DNA of 64,000 bases, taken from contig NC_067198.1 in NCBI RefSeq assembly GCF_000699445.3, positions 33,260,536 through 33,324,535 of the forward strand, given 5' to 3'. This document shows, one piece after another, positions 1-12,600 of the stretch (positions are counted from its first letter, which is position 1; each line of letters begins with the position of its first letter). Origin of the DNA: Schistosoma haematobium (taxonomy: Eukaryota > Platyhelminthes > Trematoda > Strigeidida > Schistosomatidae). Both the position numbers and the translations under genes were made by a program. Below the pieces are notes generated by a model. The model ran no database searches. It saw only the letters and a list, made by a program, of their open reading frames with translations, and had not been told where the DNA came from.

Positions 1-97
1 TAAAATGAATTATATTTAACATATCTATATTTAATCCTATTAAATCTCAAGTCATTGTGTGTGAAAATATAAATTTATGAGGGTTCGAAACTTTTCT

Positions 98-166
98 AAC
101 TCCGCCTGTAGCTCTTCTAGAGTTACTGCCGGTCCCAAGCCCTGGTAAAGGAGGAGGGTTGGGCAT
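98..166 (+). repeat. Family A LINE leader fragment
   Basis: This is nearly identical to the first 70 bases of the almost intact family A LINE at 42283. It holds the same hairpin (GTAGCTCT, loop TCT, AGAGTTAC) and the same GGTCCCAAGCCC block. No coding part follows it; the similarity stops after 'gggcat'. It is either a 5' remnant of a rearranged copy or a small leader-only copy. Bases 167-928 after it hold no gene or repeat that I recognise. Confidence 0.7.
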
Positions 167-928
167 ATGCAATCCTACTGAAACAATTTAGGTCATTCTA
201 ATACTCAGTTTTGATGTATTCAGATGCTGTACAGCTTCCTCCATGACGATTTCTTGTATTCTTTTGTTTGTTTCGTTACAGGATGGGCGGAATATGTTCT
301 TCACCTATCGTTTGATGAGGACAGTAGATCTTTTTGCGTGTGCATATACCTTTGATATTGCCTGTCTGTGAGGACCCAATTTTCTCTTGTTTGCACCTAT
401 CACCTTAGGTGTTAGCAGGTGATTGGATAGGATATCATAGTCATTTGATAGTTGATATGACATAAGGAACCCGAACCAATATTAGTTTAATTTCTGTGTT
501 ATAAACATTTTGTGAGGGACTTGGAAATTAGTGGTCTTAGACGAAATGAAAGAATAAGCGGTGGTAATGTTTACACAATATCGTGAAAGACACAAATAAG
601 ACTATTCCAAACGATTCTTGTGAGATGATTTGACGACCGTTATCCATATGGACTGAAGATATTAAGATGTTTTAGCAGTGCATGGATGAGTTATGTTGTA
701 GAATTATGATCTACTATGATATTAGTACTGCTCTAATAATAGACCTAATCCCAGAATTGTAGAGTTTTCATGATATAACTGCCTAATTTATAAGATCTTA
801 CGTGAAAGTCGTATCATTGTCTACAACAACTCATAGCGTCGTAACAATCACCAATGGATGATGGAAAACAAACTTAAGCTAGAGACTGAACAATATATTT
901 AATATGAGTGAAAGATATAAGGTAAACA

Positions 929-3900
929 GTTCTCCAGGACCCTTTTTGGGGCTACCGCCGGTCCCAAGTCTGGATAACGGGGCGCGTTTGGACATCTAGT
1001 TAGCGTCCCCATCGCGTAGAAAACTAACTCGCTGAAAAAATGCTAACCAGAAAAAATTATTCGAACCTTTTAAACTCTTCCCTGGGAGTCAGAAGGTCTT
1101 CATTTAGAAGAACTATGACGCCTCATGGTGAAAGCCGAGTTCCTTCGAAAGTTACGGGGCTGAGGCCCCTTCTGAAAACCAGAGAAACCATTTATTTAGG
1201 TACATGGAATGCTCGTACAATGTGGGAGACCGGGAGAGCCTTCCGAATTGCTGCAGAAATGAGGAGATACAACATAGAGGTGCTTGGGATCAGTGAAACA
1301 CATTGGACACACGTTGTACAACAAAGACTAACTTCAGGAGAGCTTCTGTTATACTCCGGCCATGAAGAAGAAGATGCCCCACATACACAAGGAATTGCAT
1401 TGATGCTATCAAAACAAGCACAAAAAGCATTTATAGGATGGGAATCTCATGGACCTAGGATCATCAAAGCGTCCTTCAAAACAAAGAAAGAGGGCATTTC
1501 AATGAACATCATCCAATGCTATGCGCCTACCAACGACCACAATGAAGACGCTAAAGATCGATTCCACGATAGGCTGCAGTCAATCGTTGAAAAGTGACCA
1601 ACAAAGGACTTTACCATTCTGATGGGAGACCTAAGTGCCAAGGTTGGAATGGACAACACCGGATATGAAGATACCATGGGACGACATGGACTTGGAGAAA
1701 GGAACGAAAATGGTGAGAGATTTGCAAACCTATGTGCCTTCAATAAACTGGTCAATGGCGATACTATATTCTCACATGAACACATATACAAAGTCAACTG
1801 TATTTCAGCGGAACACACTACACAGAACCGATTCGACCATATCTGCATCAACAAAACGTTCAGGATGACGATGAAGGGTGTGGGAATCAAGAGAGGAGCT
1901 GATATAGCATCAGATCATCACTTGCTGGTCGCCAAGATGAAATCGAAACTAAAAAATACACTGGACAACAAGGCGGACAGCATCACAAAAGTTTAATACG
2001 GCTTTTCTTCGGGATACTGACAAACTCAGTGAATTCAAGATAGTCCTCAGCAATAGGTTCCAGGCCTTTCACGATCTACTCAGTGGAGAGGGAACTACTA
2101 TGGAGAGCAACTGGAAGGGGATCAGAGAAGCAATCGCTTCAACATGTCATGAGGTCCTGAGCCACAAGAAGTGCCATCACAAGGAATGAATCACTGTTGA
2201 TACACTGGATAAGATTCAAGAAAGGAGGAACAAGAAGGCAGCAATCAATACCAGTCGAACAAGAGCAGAGAAATCCAAGGCAAAAGCTGAATACACAGAA
2301 GTAAACAAACAGGTGAAGAGGAGCATCTGAACCAACAAACGTAAATATGTGGAAGACCTAGCAATGACGGCGGAAAAGGCTGCAAGAGAAGGAAACATGA
2401 GACAACTGTATGACATAACAAAGAAACTCTCTGGAAATCGCCGCAAACCAGAACGACCAGTGAAAAGCAAGGAAGGCGAGGTAATCACCAACATTGAAGA
2501 GCAAGAAAACAGGTGGGTAGAACACTTCAAATAACTCTTGAATCAACCAACCCCACTGAACCCACCCAATATCGAAGCAGCACCCACGGACCTCCCAATC
2601 AATGTTGACCGACCAACAACTGAAGAAATCAGCATGGCCATCAGACAAACCAAGAGTGGCAAAGCAGCAGGACCAGACAACATTCCAGCAAAGGCACTGA
2701 AAGCGGACTTAGCGGCAACTGCAAGGACACTCCACATTCTCTTCAATAAGATTTGGGATGAGGAACAAGTACCAACAGACTGGAACGAAGGGCATCTGAT
2801 CGAAATACTAAAGAAGGGCGATCTCAGCAAATGTGAGAGCTAAAAGGCACCACTCTTCTTTCAATACCAGGAAAAGTCTTCAACAAAATATTGTTAAACA
2901 GAATGAACGACTGCGTAGACGCCCAACTTCGAGACCGACAGGCAGGATTCCGTAATGATAGATCGTGTACAGACCAAATAGCAACTCTACGGATCATTGT
3001 GGAACAATCAATTGAATGTAATTCCTCACTGTGCATCAACTTCATTGACTAGGAGAAAGCATTTGACAGCGTGAACAGGACAACACTATAGGGGCTTCTT
3101 CGACACTACGGAATGCCTCAGAAGACAGTCACTATCATACTGAATTCTTATGATGGATTAAACTGCAAAATCGTGCATGGAGGACAGTTGACAAATTCGT
3201 TCGAAGTAAAGACCGGTGTCAGGCCAGGTTGCTCACTCTCACCCTTTCTCTTTCTCCTGGTGATCGATTGAATCATGAAAACATCAACATCTGAGGGGAA
3301 GCATGGGATACAGTGGACATCTAGGATGCAGTTGGACGATCTAGACTTCGCAGATGATCTGACCCTTCTATCCCAAACGCAACAACAAATGCAGGAGAAG
3401 ACGACCAGTGTAGCAGCAGCCTTAGCAGCAGCCTCAGCAGCAATAGGTCTCAATATACACAAAAGGAAAAGCAAGATTCTCCGACACAACACAGCATGCG
3501 CCAATCCAGTCACAATTGACGGAGAAGATTTGGAAGATGTAAAAACCTTTACATATCTGGGCAGCATCATTGATGAACACGATGGATCTGATGCAGATGT
3601 GAAGGCGCGGATCGGCAAAGCAATAGCAGCATGTTTACAACTGATGAACATCTGGAACTCAAAGCAATTGTCAACCAAAACCAAGGTCAGTATTTTCAAT
3701 ACAAATGTCAGGACAATTCTACTGTATGGTGCAGAAACCTGGAGAACTACGAAAGTCATCATCCAGAAGATACAAGTGTTTATTAACAGTTGTCTACGCA
3801 AAATACTTCGGATCCGTTGGCCGGACACTATTAGCAACAACCTACTGTGGGAGAGGACAAACCAGATCCCAGCGGAGGAAGAAATCGGGAAGAAGCGCTG

Positions 3901-4157
3901 GAAGTGGACAGGACACACATTGGGGGAAGTACCCAACTGTATCACAAGGCAAGCCCTCAGATTTAATTCTCAAGGTCGAAGGTGGTGGAGAGAAAGGCCA
4001 AAGACACATTTCGTCGAGAAATGGAAACAGACATGAGAAAAATAAACAAAAATTGAATAGAACTGGAAAGGGAGGTCCAGGACAGAGTGGGTTGGAGAAT
4101 GCTGGTCTGCGGCCTATGCTCCATTAGGAGTAACAGGCGTAAGTAATTGAGTAAGTA
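929..4157 (+). mobile_element. Degenerate near full-length RTE-type LINE (family A, copy A1)
   Basis: This is a non-LTR retrotransposon relic. The leader starts near 936. An APE-type endonuclease is readable from 1040 ([43 protein letters not shown]). The linker and reverse transcriptase follow ([27 protein letters not shown] near 3345-3375, [19 protein letters not shown]), then the C-terminal region and a 3' end with GTAA-type repeats. The frame is broken by several stops and frameshifts (for example at 1595, 1996, 2187, 2533, 2841 and 3049), so it is dead. A near-perfect target duplication (atataaggtaa(a)ca, 915-928 and 4158-4170, one indel) marks the ends. The protein is closely related to copy A2 at 42.3-45.5 kb. 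I infer the RTE clade (SR2-like) from protein style; the exact family is unverified. Confidence 0.88.
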
Positions 4158-4170
4158 ATATAAGGTAACA

Positions 4171-5104
4171 TTTAGCAGGGACCACGCCTGCAAGGCCGAG
4201 TTATGCCATCCTATCAACACGAAATAATTCAATTCATTGTTCCCGCCTTCTCCATCATTGAGTTTTCCACCGCGTTAAATGCTGAACGTCTATTTTCCCA
4301 AGTGTCTCCCGTTCAACCTTGGGGATTCTTTGATTAGGGCTCAATGCCATTACAATCTAACAGAAAAAACACGCTGAAAGCTCTCTCGCAGCATTTTGTT
4401 AGACAGTTATGTCGTTTATTTTTTCCTCTCTCTGTAGTGTAGTTTTATCTTTATTCATATCTCTTTCAAGTGCAATTTACGTCCTTCAATCTTCCTCGTC
4501 CGAGCTTTTATTATGTGACCATGGTAAAAGACCTACCCTTTGTTACTTAATTTTTCTGTTGCATGTTGTCGGACTATTGTCGGTAAGGTCGTATTCGACT
4601 AAACTCAAAGTCACGGAGTGGTTAAGATTGTGACTATTAACGCGAAAACTCAACTTCGAAAATGGTTTGTTACCTCTTGAACCAAGATTCAGATGTGACA
4701 GCAGCATCAGAATCAAAGTGAAACTCGCTCACAGAGTTTGTCAGTGATTCGGTAGTCCAGTACATTAGTTTGAACACCTGTACTACAGTTTCTTGATATG
4801 ACAACATTTGTGCCATCGTTTCGATCGTTTTCAGTCGTCACGCCTGAGATTATTTTGCTGCTGCAAAGTATATTTAAGCTGATCTGCCCAAACGGACATT
4901 CTACATTTTTGTTTGACAAAGTCATTATCTCCCGAAACTGTCGTCACAGGCGATGTCCAATATTTGAAACCGATACATGGTGTTCCACTCGCTAATTCCT
5001 CGACTCACTACTTCAGCTGCTACACGGATTGTCCTCATATGCATTTGCCCGTGTGTGTGGATAGAAGTATCAGGTCATCTTTGACGCTCAAATCGTCTAG
5101 TTGC
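4171..5104. other. Intergenic, no gene recognised
   Basis: There is no supported coding exon here. The open frames are short, share no motif with known proteins and lack convincing splice context. Pyrimidine-rich and AT-rich tracts dominate. Some of it could be very old transposon sequence, but I see no alignable domain. Confidence 0.5.
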
Positions 5105-6800
5105 ATCTGAGCTCTCCATTGTATTCAATGCTTTCCTTCAGATGTGTAGGCCTTCATAATCTATCCACCCGCCAGAAGAAAGGAGGGGGGAATGGGCGGA
5201 CTTGTCCGGCTCTGGTCCTCACTTCGAATGCATCTATGGGTTGTCCTCCATGCACTTAATTAGGACTTTCATGGCATCACTCCAAACTATGCACAAACAC
5301 TTAATCTAACGTCATATCTTACTGCAATAATAATTTTTTTCTTGATTATTTTCTATTTCATTTTTGTTACTAATTTGACGATACATACATAGTTGTTTAT
5401 TCTTGTTCTGTCTTCATATACACGCCTATTAAACTGTTCGCTTATTTCACGTCTCTTTTATTTCTATTGCTTTATTTTCTCTCTTTCCTTCTCTAAACTC
5501 AATTCACTATTCTTCTCAGTTACACATAACCTGATTTAACATTATTATTCCATTTTCATTATAGCTTCTCTTTTTCAAATATGGCAAATGTTATGCTAAC
5601 ATTATTGCATTTTCGATGAAACCCGAAATGGTTTCTTCACAACACTTATGTACCCATAAGATGTTTGCGAATAATAATAACACATGACTTCTCAGTGTAG
5701 TCTGTCGTATGAATTCCGTATGATTTTTACGATTTTCTCAGGTACATCATGATGTCGAAGAATTTTTCGTAAGGTTTTCCTATCTACGCTGTTCGATGCC
5801 TCAACATAATCAGGGAAGTTGATGTATGATGACGAGTTTCTTCAATGGATTGTTCAAGATGGTCCATAGTGTCGCGATTTGGTCTGTGTACGACCAGTCT
5901 TTACGTAATCCAGCCTGTTGACTTCGAAGTTGGGCGTCTACTGGGTCTTTCATACAGTTCAGAAACACTGTTCAAAGCTTTTTCTGGTACCGTTAGTAGT
6001 GTGACGACTCTGTAGTTCTCACATTCGCTCTGCTCATTCTTTGATATATTGATGAGAAATCCTTACTTCCGGTACTTTAGCACTTGTTTTTCCTCCTGAG
6101 CCTTCCATAATGGAACGTGGAGTATGTTTCCGGTGACTTTTGTGTCTGACTTCTATTCATATTAAATATATTGTTCTATCTCCGGCCTAAATGTTTCCTC
6201 CATCACATATAGGCAGTTGTTACGATACGACGATCCAGCGTAAAGAATGATATGAATTCCACGAAATATATCATATATTAGACAGTGAAATCGTGGAAAA
6301 TCTACAATTTTAAGGTTAGGTCCATCATTGGAGCAGTACTAATAACGGAGTAGACTATAATTCTACAGATCTATCTGGTTCTCCGTGGTGTGATCCGGTG
6401 AGATCCATGAAGCTTTGTGAACGCATATGTGACGGAATATTGGGCCGCCTATAATCAATTTGCTGAACGCACAGTGGTTTGTGTATCTCTCCCAGTCCGT
6501 ATCCGGTGTTGTCGATTTAGACTTTGGCGTTTAGGTCTCCCATCCGGATGGCGAGATCCTTTCTTGAGCACCTCACTGTGATTGATTTCAGCATCTTGTA
6601 GAACTGATCGTTATCGTCGTCAGTGATGTCATTGGTGGGTGCATAACATTGGATAGCATTAATTGTAATCCCCTCATTTGTTGTGAAGTATGCTTTAATG
6701 ACCCTGGGTCCATGAGCTTCTCATCTTATAAGCGCATTACGTGCTTCTTTGGACAGCATTAGATCAACTCACTGAGTGTGTAGAGCATTCTCCCTTCGCG
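5105..6800 (-). mobile_element. Old, rearranged family A LINE relic
   Basis: Reading the minus strand from 6800 to 5105 gives broken family A protein. Endonuclease blocks lie at about 6780-6370 ([30 protein letters not shown]). RT blocks lie at about 6080-5710 (DPVDAQLRSQQAGLRKDWS, TDQIATL). A short block at about 5255-5110 corresponds to the VHGGQ...VRTG region followed by the usual 'VDWIMK' DNA. Frames shift every few dozen codons and segments are missing, so it is much older than copies A1 and A2. The ends are not sharp and no target duplication was seen. Confidence 0.72.
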
Positions 6801-8799
6801 GCTAACGTTTACTGCCCAGCTTGTGTCCATTGGTTTTCGCTGATTCCGAGAACCGCCAACTTGTATTTACAAAACTATTTGACTGATCCTTACGGTCTAC
6901 CACATTGTATGGACGTTCGATGTACCTATATTAATTGTTACTCTGATTATTGGAAGGGACATCGACCTCGTGACTTCCGAAGAATCTCGGCTTTCACCAT
7001 GAAGCGTCATAACTTTTCTAGAAAAAGATCACTGAACTCCGAAGACGGAATTCAAATGGTTAGCGCCTTTTAACAAGTTTTTTCTACGGGATGAAGTGGC
7101 TGATCCCACAGCGTACTCTCCCTCTTTACTCGGTTTTGAAACTCGAAGTATTCTTAAAGAGTTACTTGCGTAGTTAGTTGCGAACTGATTGGAAAACAAT
7201 TCAATATTAACTATCCCTACAAAACAATCTTCCCATAACACTCGATTTATCGCATAATTTTTTCTCACACTGAGACCCACCAAACATACTGCCTGTCAAG
7301 AGACATGTACGGTCGAAGAAGTGCAACTGAGCTTTAATCAAACCATCCTGCAGTCAAGTCAATGAGTGTCAAGCAGTCCACTGATCTTCGTTTAGGTCAC
7401 GAACAACTAACACGCATAGGTAATTTGTTCGCCATGGACTGGAATATGCAGCAGTGATCAAAATCTGTTCCTTGTACCCATTCTTACTAACAAACTTTTG
7501 TTATAACGTCGTTTTGTGTTGCATGGTCATCAAAGCAGCCATCAGGCTTGCTTACGAAGAAAGGGTAATCCACGTTTTGTACTAGACACGAGGTGTGACT
7601 TTGACGTTAGTTGGTTGGTCACACCATCCACGTTCAACTGGAGTAGGCTCCCAGTTATTTGGTGCAGGTCAACCACGTTGGTGAACCGCAAATCCTAAAA
7701 CCCTGAGACAAATTCACTCAACCGAGCGACAAAACGTACAGTTCAACAAACAACCAAGCTGACTAGGGTTGGTACAGTTGGGTGGCTAGACTATCACCCA
7801 CCGACACTGTCAAGTACATGGAGCCGTATCGAAACAACAGTATATTAATTGGTCTATACAAGTTCATGGAGAAGATATTAGATAAATTGCAATGCACACA
7901 TTTACGGGTATTGAATACGTATAACTACTAGCTCAGAGAAATTTAAATATTTTCATTTTACTTTGTTGAAGATATAAAAATTTTTCTTAGAGCGAAAATA
8001 GACGAAAATTTAACCTATTCACGTGTTCTTGTTCGTTGAGACAATATTGGATATCGGATTTATCTGACTGAACTTTACGACTGCTGCGTTACCGCGATGG
8101 AATTAATGTGGTGAAGCAGTCAGTTTCATACGTCTACATGCAAGGAGATAAAACTGCTCGAAATTGTAAAATGTCACTTGGGTTTACATATTTTTAGACG
8201 GAATATAAAGTAGCCGTAATCTTAGGCAATATAGTGGGTTGACTTAACGAATATTTAGTGAGTAACAATGGGCGGTGTGACTATAATTTATGGACGACCT
8301 TTGAGCAACGTTCGAGTGACCTTGGGAGTGTCCACTTGACAACTATGACTAAATGAGGGTTATAAACCAGTGTGCGGAGTTAGAATTATGATTTACAGTT
8401 GATGATTAGGTTTATGAATTGGATTTAGGGTTTTCATAATGAACTGACCTCAGCTATAATGCAAAAACTCTATTTAGCCAAATAGGTTACTGGATTTCGC
8501 TCTAAAATCCGGGGCCTGCTATAAATTAAAGTCTCACCACGGTTAATAGGCTATTTAATCACCTCGCAATAGATTATCTCAACACCAAGATGGATTTTTC
8601 GGTGTTTCTATTTTGTCGATGTGAAATTACTTTCTTTGCGACATTGGTGTCGTAAGCATAAGGCTCTTATGCTTGACTGACGGGAGATATTTGGTTTTGC
8701 CTTTCTTGTTTGCAGACAACACAAAGGTTCGGGTGATATTAGATAGTAATGCTAGTTATCTTGGTCTCTAGGCTGATATGGATGAGTAACCCTGTTTTT
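6801..8799. other. Intergenic, unassigned; possible unknown repeat at 7500-7860
   Basis: No host exon is supported. The stretch about 7500-7860 is less AT-rich than its surroundings and contains short internal echoes around 'accaaccttg'-like words, but I could not match it to any element in this window. The rest is AT-rich with no visible structure. Confidence 0.4.
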
Positions 8800-8890
8800 A
8801 CTGAGGGGGGTGTTTGGAGATCAGTCCCAAATAGGATGAAGCGCGCGTTTTGTGTTCCACGGTTAGCCGCTGTCCAAGTCTGCTTATGTT
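8800..8890 (+). repeat. Smalpha-type SINE remnant with decayed hammerhead
   Basis: The block 'cagtcccaaataggatgaa' followed by GCGCGCG resembles stem II, the GAAA core and the self-complementary stem III of the schistosome Smalpha hammerhead. The CUGANGA core is lost and GAAA has become GAAG, so this copy cannot be active. The tRNA-like part upstream is not recognisable. Confidence 0.55.
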
Positions 8891-9019
8891 GCTTGTGACT
8901 GTATGGCAATAGTGGGTAGTTTGCGAATGAGGCACACATGCCAAAGGAGATTGTTTAGTTGCAGTCCTTATCATCAGTCGTAGGATCCAAACAACCAATA
9001 CAAATGAATTAAAATTCGC

Positions 9020-9190
9020 CCCAGTGACTAACCGGACTTAGTAGCTTAGCGGATAACGCAATAACAGGCGGTACTAGGTTCAAGTGCTGGAGATAACATC
9101 AACCCTGTAATGCATATATAACTAGCTAACGAGTCCTAAATAGGATGCATCGCGCGTCCTGAATTCCATTGCCAGACACCATTTAACTCT
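9020..9190 (+). repeat. Smalpha-type SINE, degenerate
   Basis: A tRNA-like head (a 'tagcttagcggataacgc' A-box-like block and a 'ggttcaagt' B-box-like block near 9079) is followed by 'cgagtcctaaataggatgc', a CGCGCG core, then 'cctgaattccattgccag'. This is the order tRNA-like promoter, hammerhead, 3' region seen in Smalpha SINEs. Mutations in both conserved hammerhead core strands suggest that it no longer cleaves. It lies about 440 bp upstream of the VPS16 start codon. Confidence 0.6.
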
Positions 9191-9630
9191 GATGATAACG
9201 TAAGTTACGTATCAACCAGATTTATAAAATAGGCTCTAAATTATACTGTTTATTTAAATGCTATTGATATTACCTGACTTCCCGAAAAAATAAGATGAAC
9301 CAAGGTTCTTACCTGCGATTTTTATTATCCAAACATATATCTGCTGCTCAAAGACTGATGTTGATACATTAATTCATGCATACGTAGACTGCTACACAAG
9401 TTAGTACTGGGAATCACGCATTTAATTATCTGTTTTTACATATTCATATGTTAAATTCATTATATTTCGCTTCTATCGCGTTTCCTACCATCATCAACTG
9501 TGTTGACTTTGTTTACCAAATATGATTTGCCTTTTATTAAAGGGTCTGTGTATCCTTGTCAATCATTGTCGTCAGTCGTTAAACCTTATATTAGTTTAAA
9601 TCGTGAATAGCACTTTTCTGAAACTTCATA

Positions 9631-12600
9631 ATGGCGGTCTTGGGTGAAGAGTGGTTTGCTGTTGGAGACATTTATTTCAGGTACTTGTTGATTTGATTTT
9701 TATTGTATTGTAGAAAGCTTCATCTTTACGATATGCCGTGGGGTATGGGATTTTCAATATCACAATTCAAGACATCGATTTGTCAGTATTCTGGTTATAT
9801 CGGTAGGGATATTTTTACCAGTAGTTTAAGTTCACTTAGCAATGTATTTGGATGGCCAAGCGGGAGCGAAACCTATACTTCAAATATATACATCATCAGG
9901 CAAACTCGTTTCCCAAAGTGTTGTGAGTTGATTTTAACTTTATTTGTTAGTTCGGAATTGAATGTGTAAATTTATCTTTTAATTAACATGACAATTAATA
10001 CTCAGTGTCCCGCAATACTTTCTGTTTGAGATCTTATGGTTAGAAGAAAGTTATTCACACTGTAGCAAATCCAGAAGAAGATAATGTTACAATCCTAAAT
10101 TTGTACACTAAGACCTAGGTATGGATTCAAAATAACTAGTACCAACTGAAAACATTGAAAAAAGAGCCCAGGACAGAGTTGTTTTGAGAATTCTGGTCAG
10201 TGGCCTATGTTCACGTGTGGGGTAACAGGCGTAGGCAAGAAATGGGTTTATATTTTTTATGTGACCGTAGAGATGGCCGTGTTTTTAACTGCATATGAGA
10301 GCGTTGAACAGTGTTTTTTGATTTGAAATCAAACAAATTACGACAATAGTTGTGTCATGAAGTTCTCTGAAATTCGCCTGTTTGTATAAGCCATTAAACA
10401 TCAATTACAAGATGGAACATAACTATCATTGAAGGGATTACTTGAATATTACTCCTTATAGTGAAGCCCTTATGTAGACTTTGATCGTTTATTGTTTGAC
10501 GTACTTGTGTCCATATTTTTAAACATACAGAAGAGACGTATATCGAGGTAAATTTGCCATTTTTGAAGTTAATATGCACATCAAGTGTACTTATGAGGAA
10601 AAACTATCCGGACGAGTTTTATATTAACTTCCTAGCGTGCTTCAAACTAGCCTGTGCACAATTACCAACTTTGACTGGCGGAAAGAGGCTAAAAGAAGTA
10701 AACTACGTACGAATTGTTCGTTAAAATGGCTTGCCCAAAAAGCTATAATATTGGATTTTTGTTTTAAAAAAAGCTATATCTAATATATTATTTTCATATA
10801 GTTTTTAGATATTAGTTCGAAATTACTGACTAAATCGAGACATTGGTTAATGTGTAGATTTCAAAAGTAAAAGAAGTCTGTTTGATGTGCTAGATTTCAA
10901 AGCCCCTTAACTAAAGTGTTTTAAGTTTCACTTCACGGGACCACTTAGTATGTTGACTTATGCACTCTGATTAAATACGATAACCCCATTTGGCTTTGTA
11001 AATTGGAGCTTTATTTCTTTTGTCTTCATCAGTACAAAAAGACACTTGGTAATTATCGATAGAACACTGAACTATTTTCGTGGAGTTTGGAATCTGCCCC
11101 TGATAGAGCTGAGTATATCTTTATGAAAGTCATGAACTAATGCATATCTGTTACAAGTCGTACATTTATTAAGCTAAATGAAATCCATTTTCACAATATG
11201 TAAGAAGATTTGTTGATTACCATTGTTGAGAACAATTTGAGAAACCCTTGTTGAGATGGTAGATCGGCAGGTAGTGATAATATGTCTGTCTTTCCGTGCC
11301 AAAATAATTCCCGGCCGTATTGTAAGCTAGAGTAATTGAAAGTAGTTAAGTTGTCATATTTGTTGATGTTTGATTTTCTGGAAACAGTGATGTAATTAAA
11401 AAGTTTTCATTGTTATCACATTTAATAGAAACTGAATCATTGTCACTTGTCCAACTTCTTATCTAGATTTACTTTTCGACATTGAATTCATTCCATAATA
11501 TGAAAAAATTAAACTTCCTTTTTTTCAGTGGAAAGATGCACCTGGTATATTGCTTGGTTGGACTTTGTCAGAGGATTTATTAGTTATCCAAAAAACAGGA
11601 TTCACTATCATATTAGATCATCAGGGCAAGTTTGTTCGACGTTTTAGTATGGGACCTGAAGCTGAAGAAAGAGAAATAATTAGTGCTAAGCTTTTTACCA
11701 TTGATTATGTAAGTCTTGCCGTATTGATACTATTAGTATGAATTAGTTATTGTTCTCATTTGAAATTTCCGAATCCAGATTTAATAGATGTGCCACGAAC
11801 TTCTTAATTACTGAATTTTCTGTGAAACAGCGTAACTGTATTTAATAGAAACAATGTATAGTTAATAGGTTGACAGTTTCTGAATACAATTGTATTAGTG
11901 AGCTGTTTTTAGAAATTTTAAATGTCCTACAGTAATTTCATACGTCAAATAGCTCAATATTATATTATAGGGTATAATTACCGAATTGCTAGCTAGAGTT
12001 TTGAGAATCATAGACAGGATTTCCATCGCATTATAGCTTGATATAATCTTCAGTTTGCCATAAAACAGCATCAACGAATGTTATCAACCTTTGGCGAAAA
12101 GTTATAAAAGGTCAGCTTATTTTATAAATCCTTCCTAAACCAATCAACACTCAGGGATTGAGCTTGGTAATTTCAAAACACAATAAACTATTGGACTGGA
12201 TGCACTAAGTCGTTTCCATCAGGACTGCTTAATTTCTGTGTAAATATGTCATAGCTATGTTAGTAGGTGTGACAATTTTTGAGTCTCAACCCATTTTACC
12301 AGATATGCAACTGCTTTGTTTGATCAGAAATTTCTGAACATATAAAAAAGAATTGTGTATTCAAACACCACCGAAACAAGTTATGGAGTATTGTTTCCTC
12401 TTAACTTATCGGATCTCGAAAGAAGAATCTTTGTGAGTACTGGTTTACTGAGAACGAAAATTATCAACATTCTAAAGCCTCTTACAACTAACATTGACCA
12501 CCCACAAAGGGTTCCTCTTTTTTTATCTTCCCTTATTTAATTTAGACCAAAGCTAAAAAGTTAGTGTACCTCTAATTTTAACCAGTTTCTGAAACTTTTT

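Noticed and set aside
6741..7073. 110-codon plus-strand open frame
   Set aside because: Its first part overlaps minus-strand LINE endonuclease remnants; the protein has no recognisable motif and no splice support.
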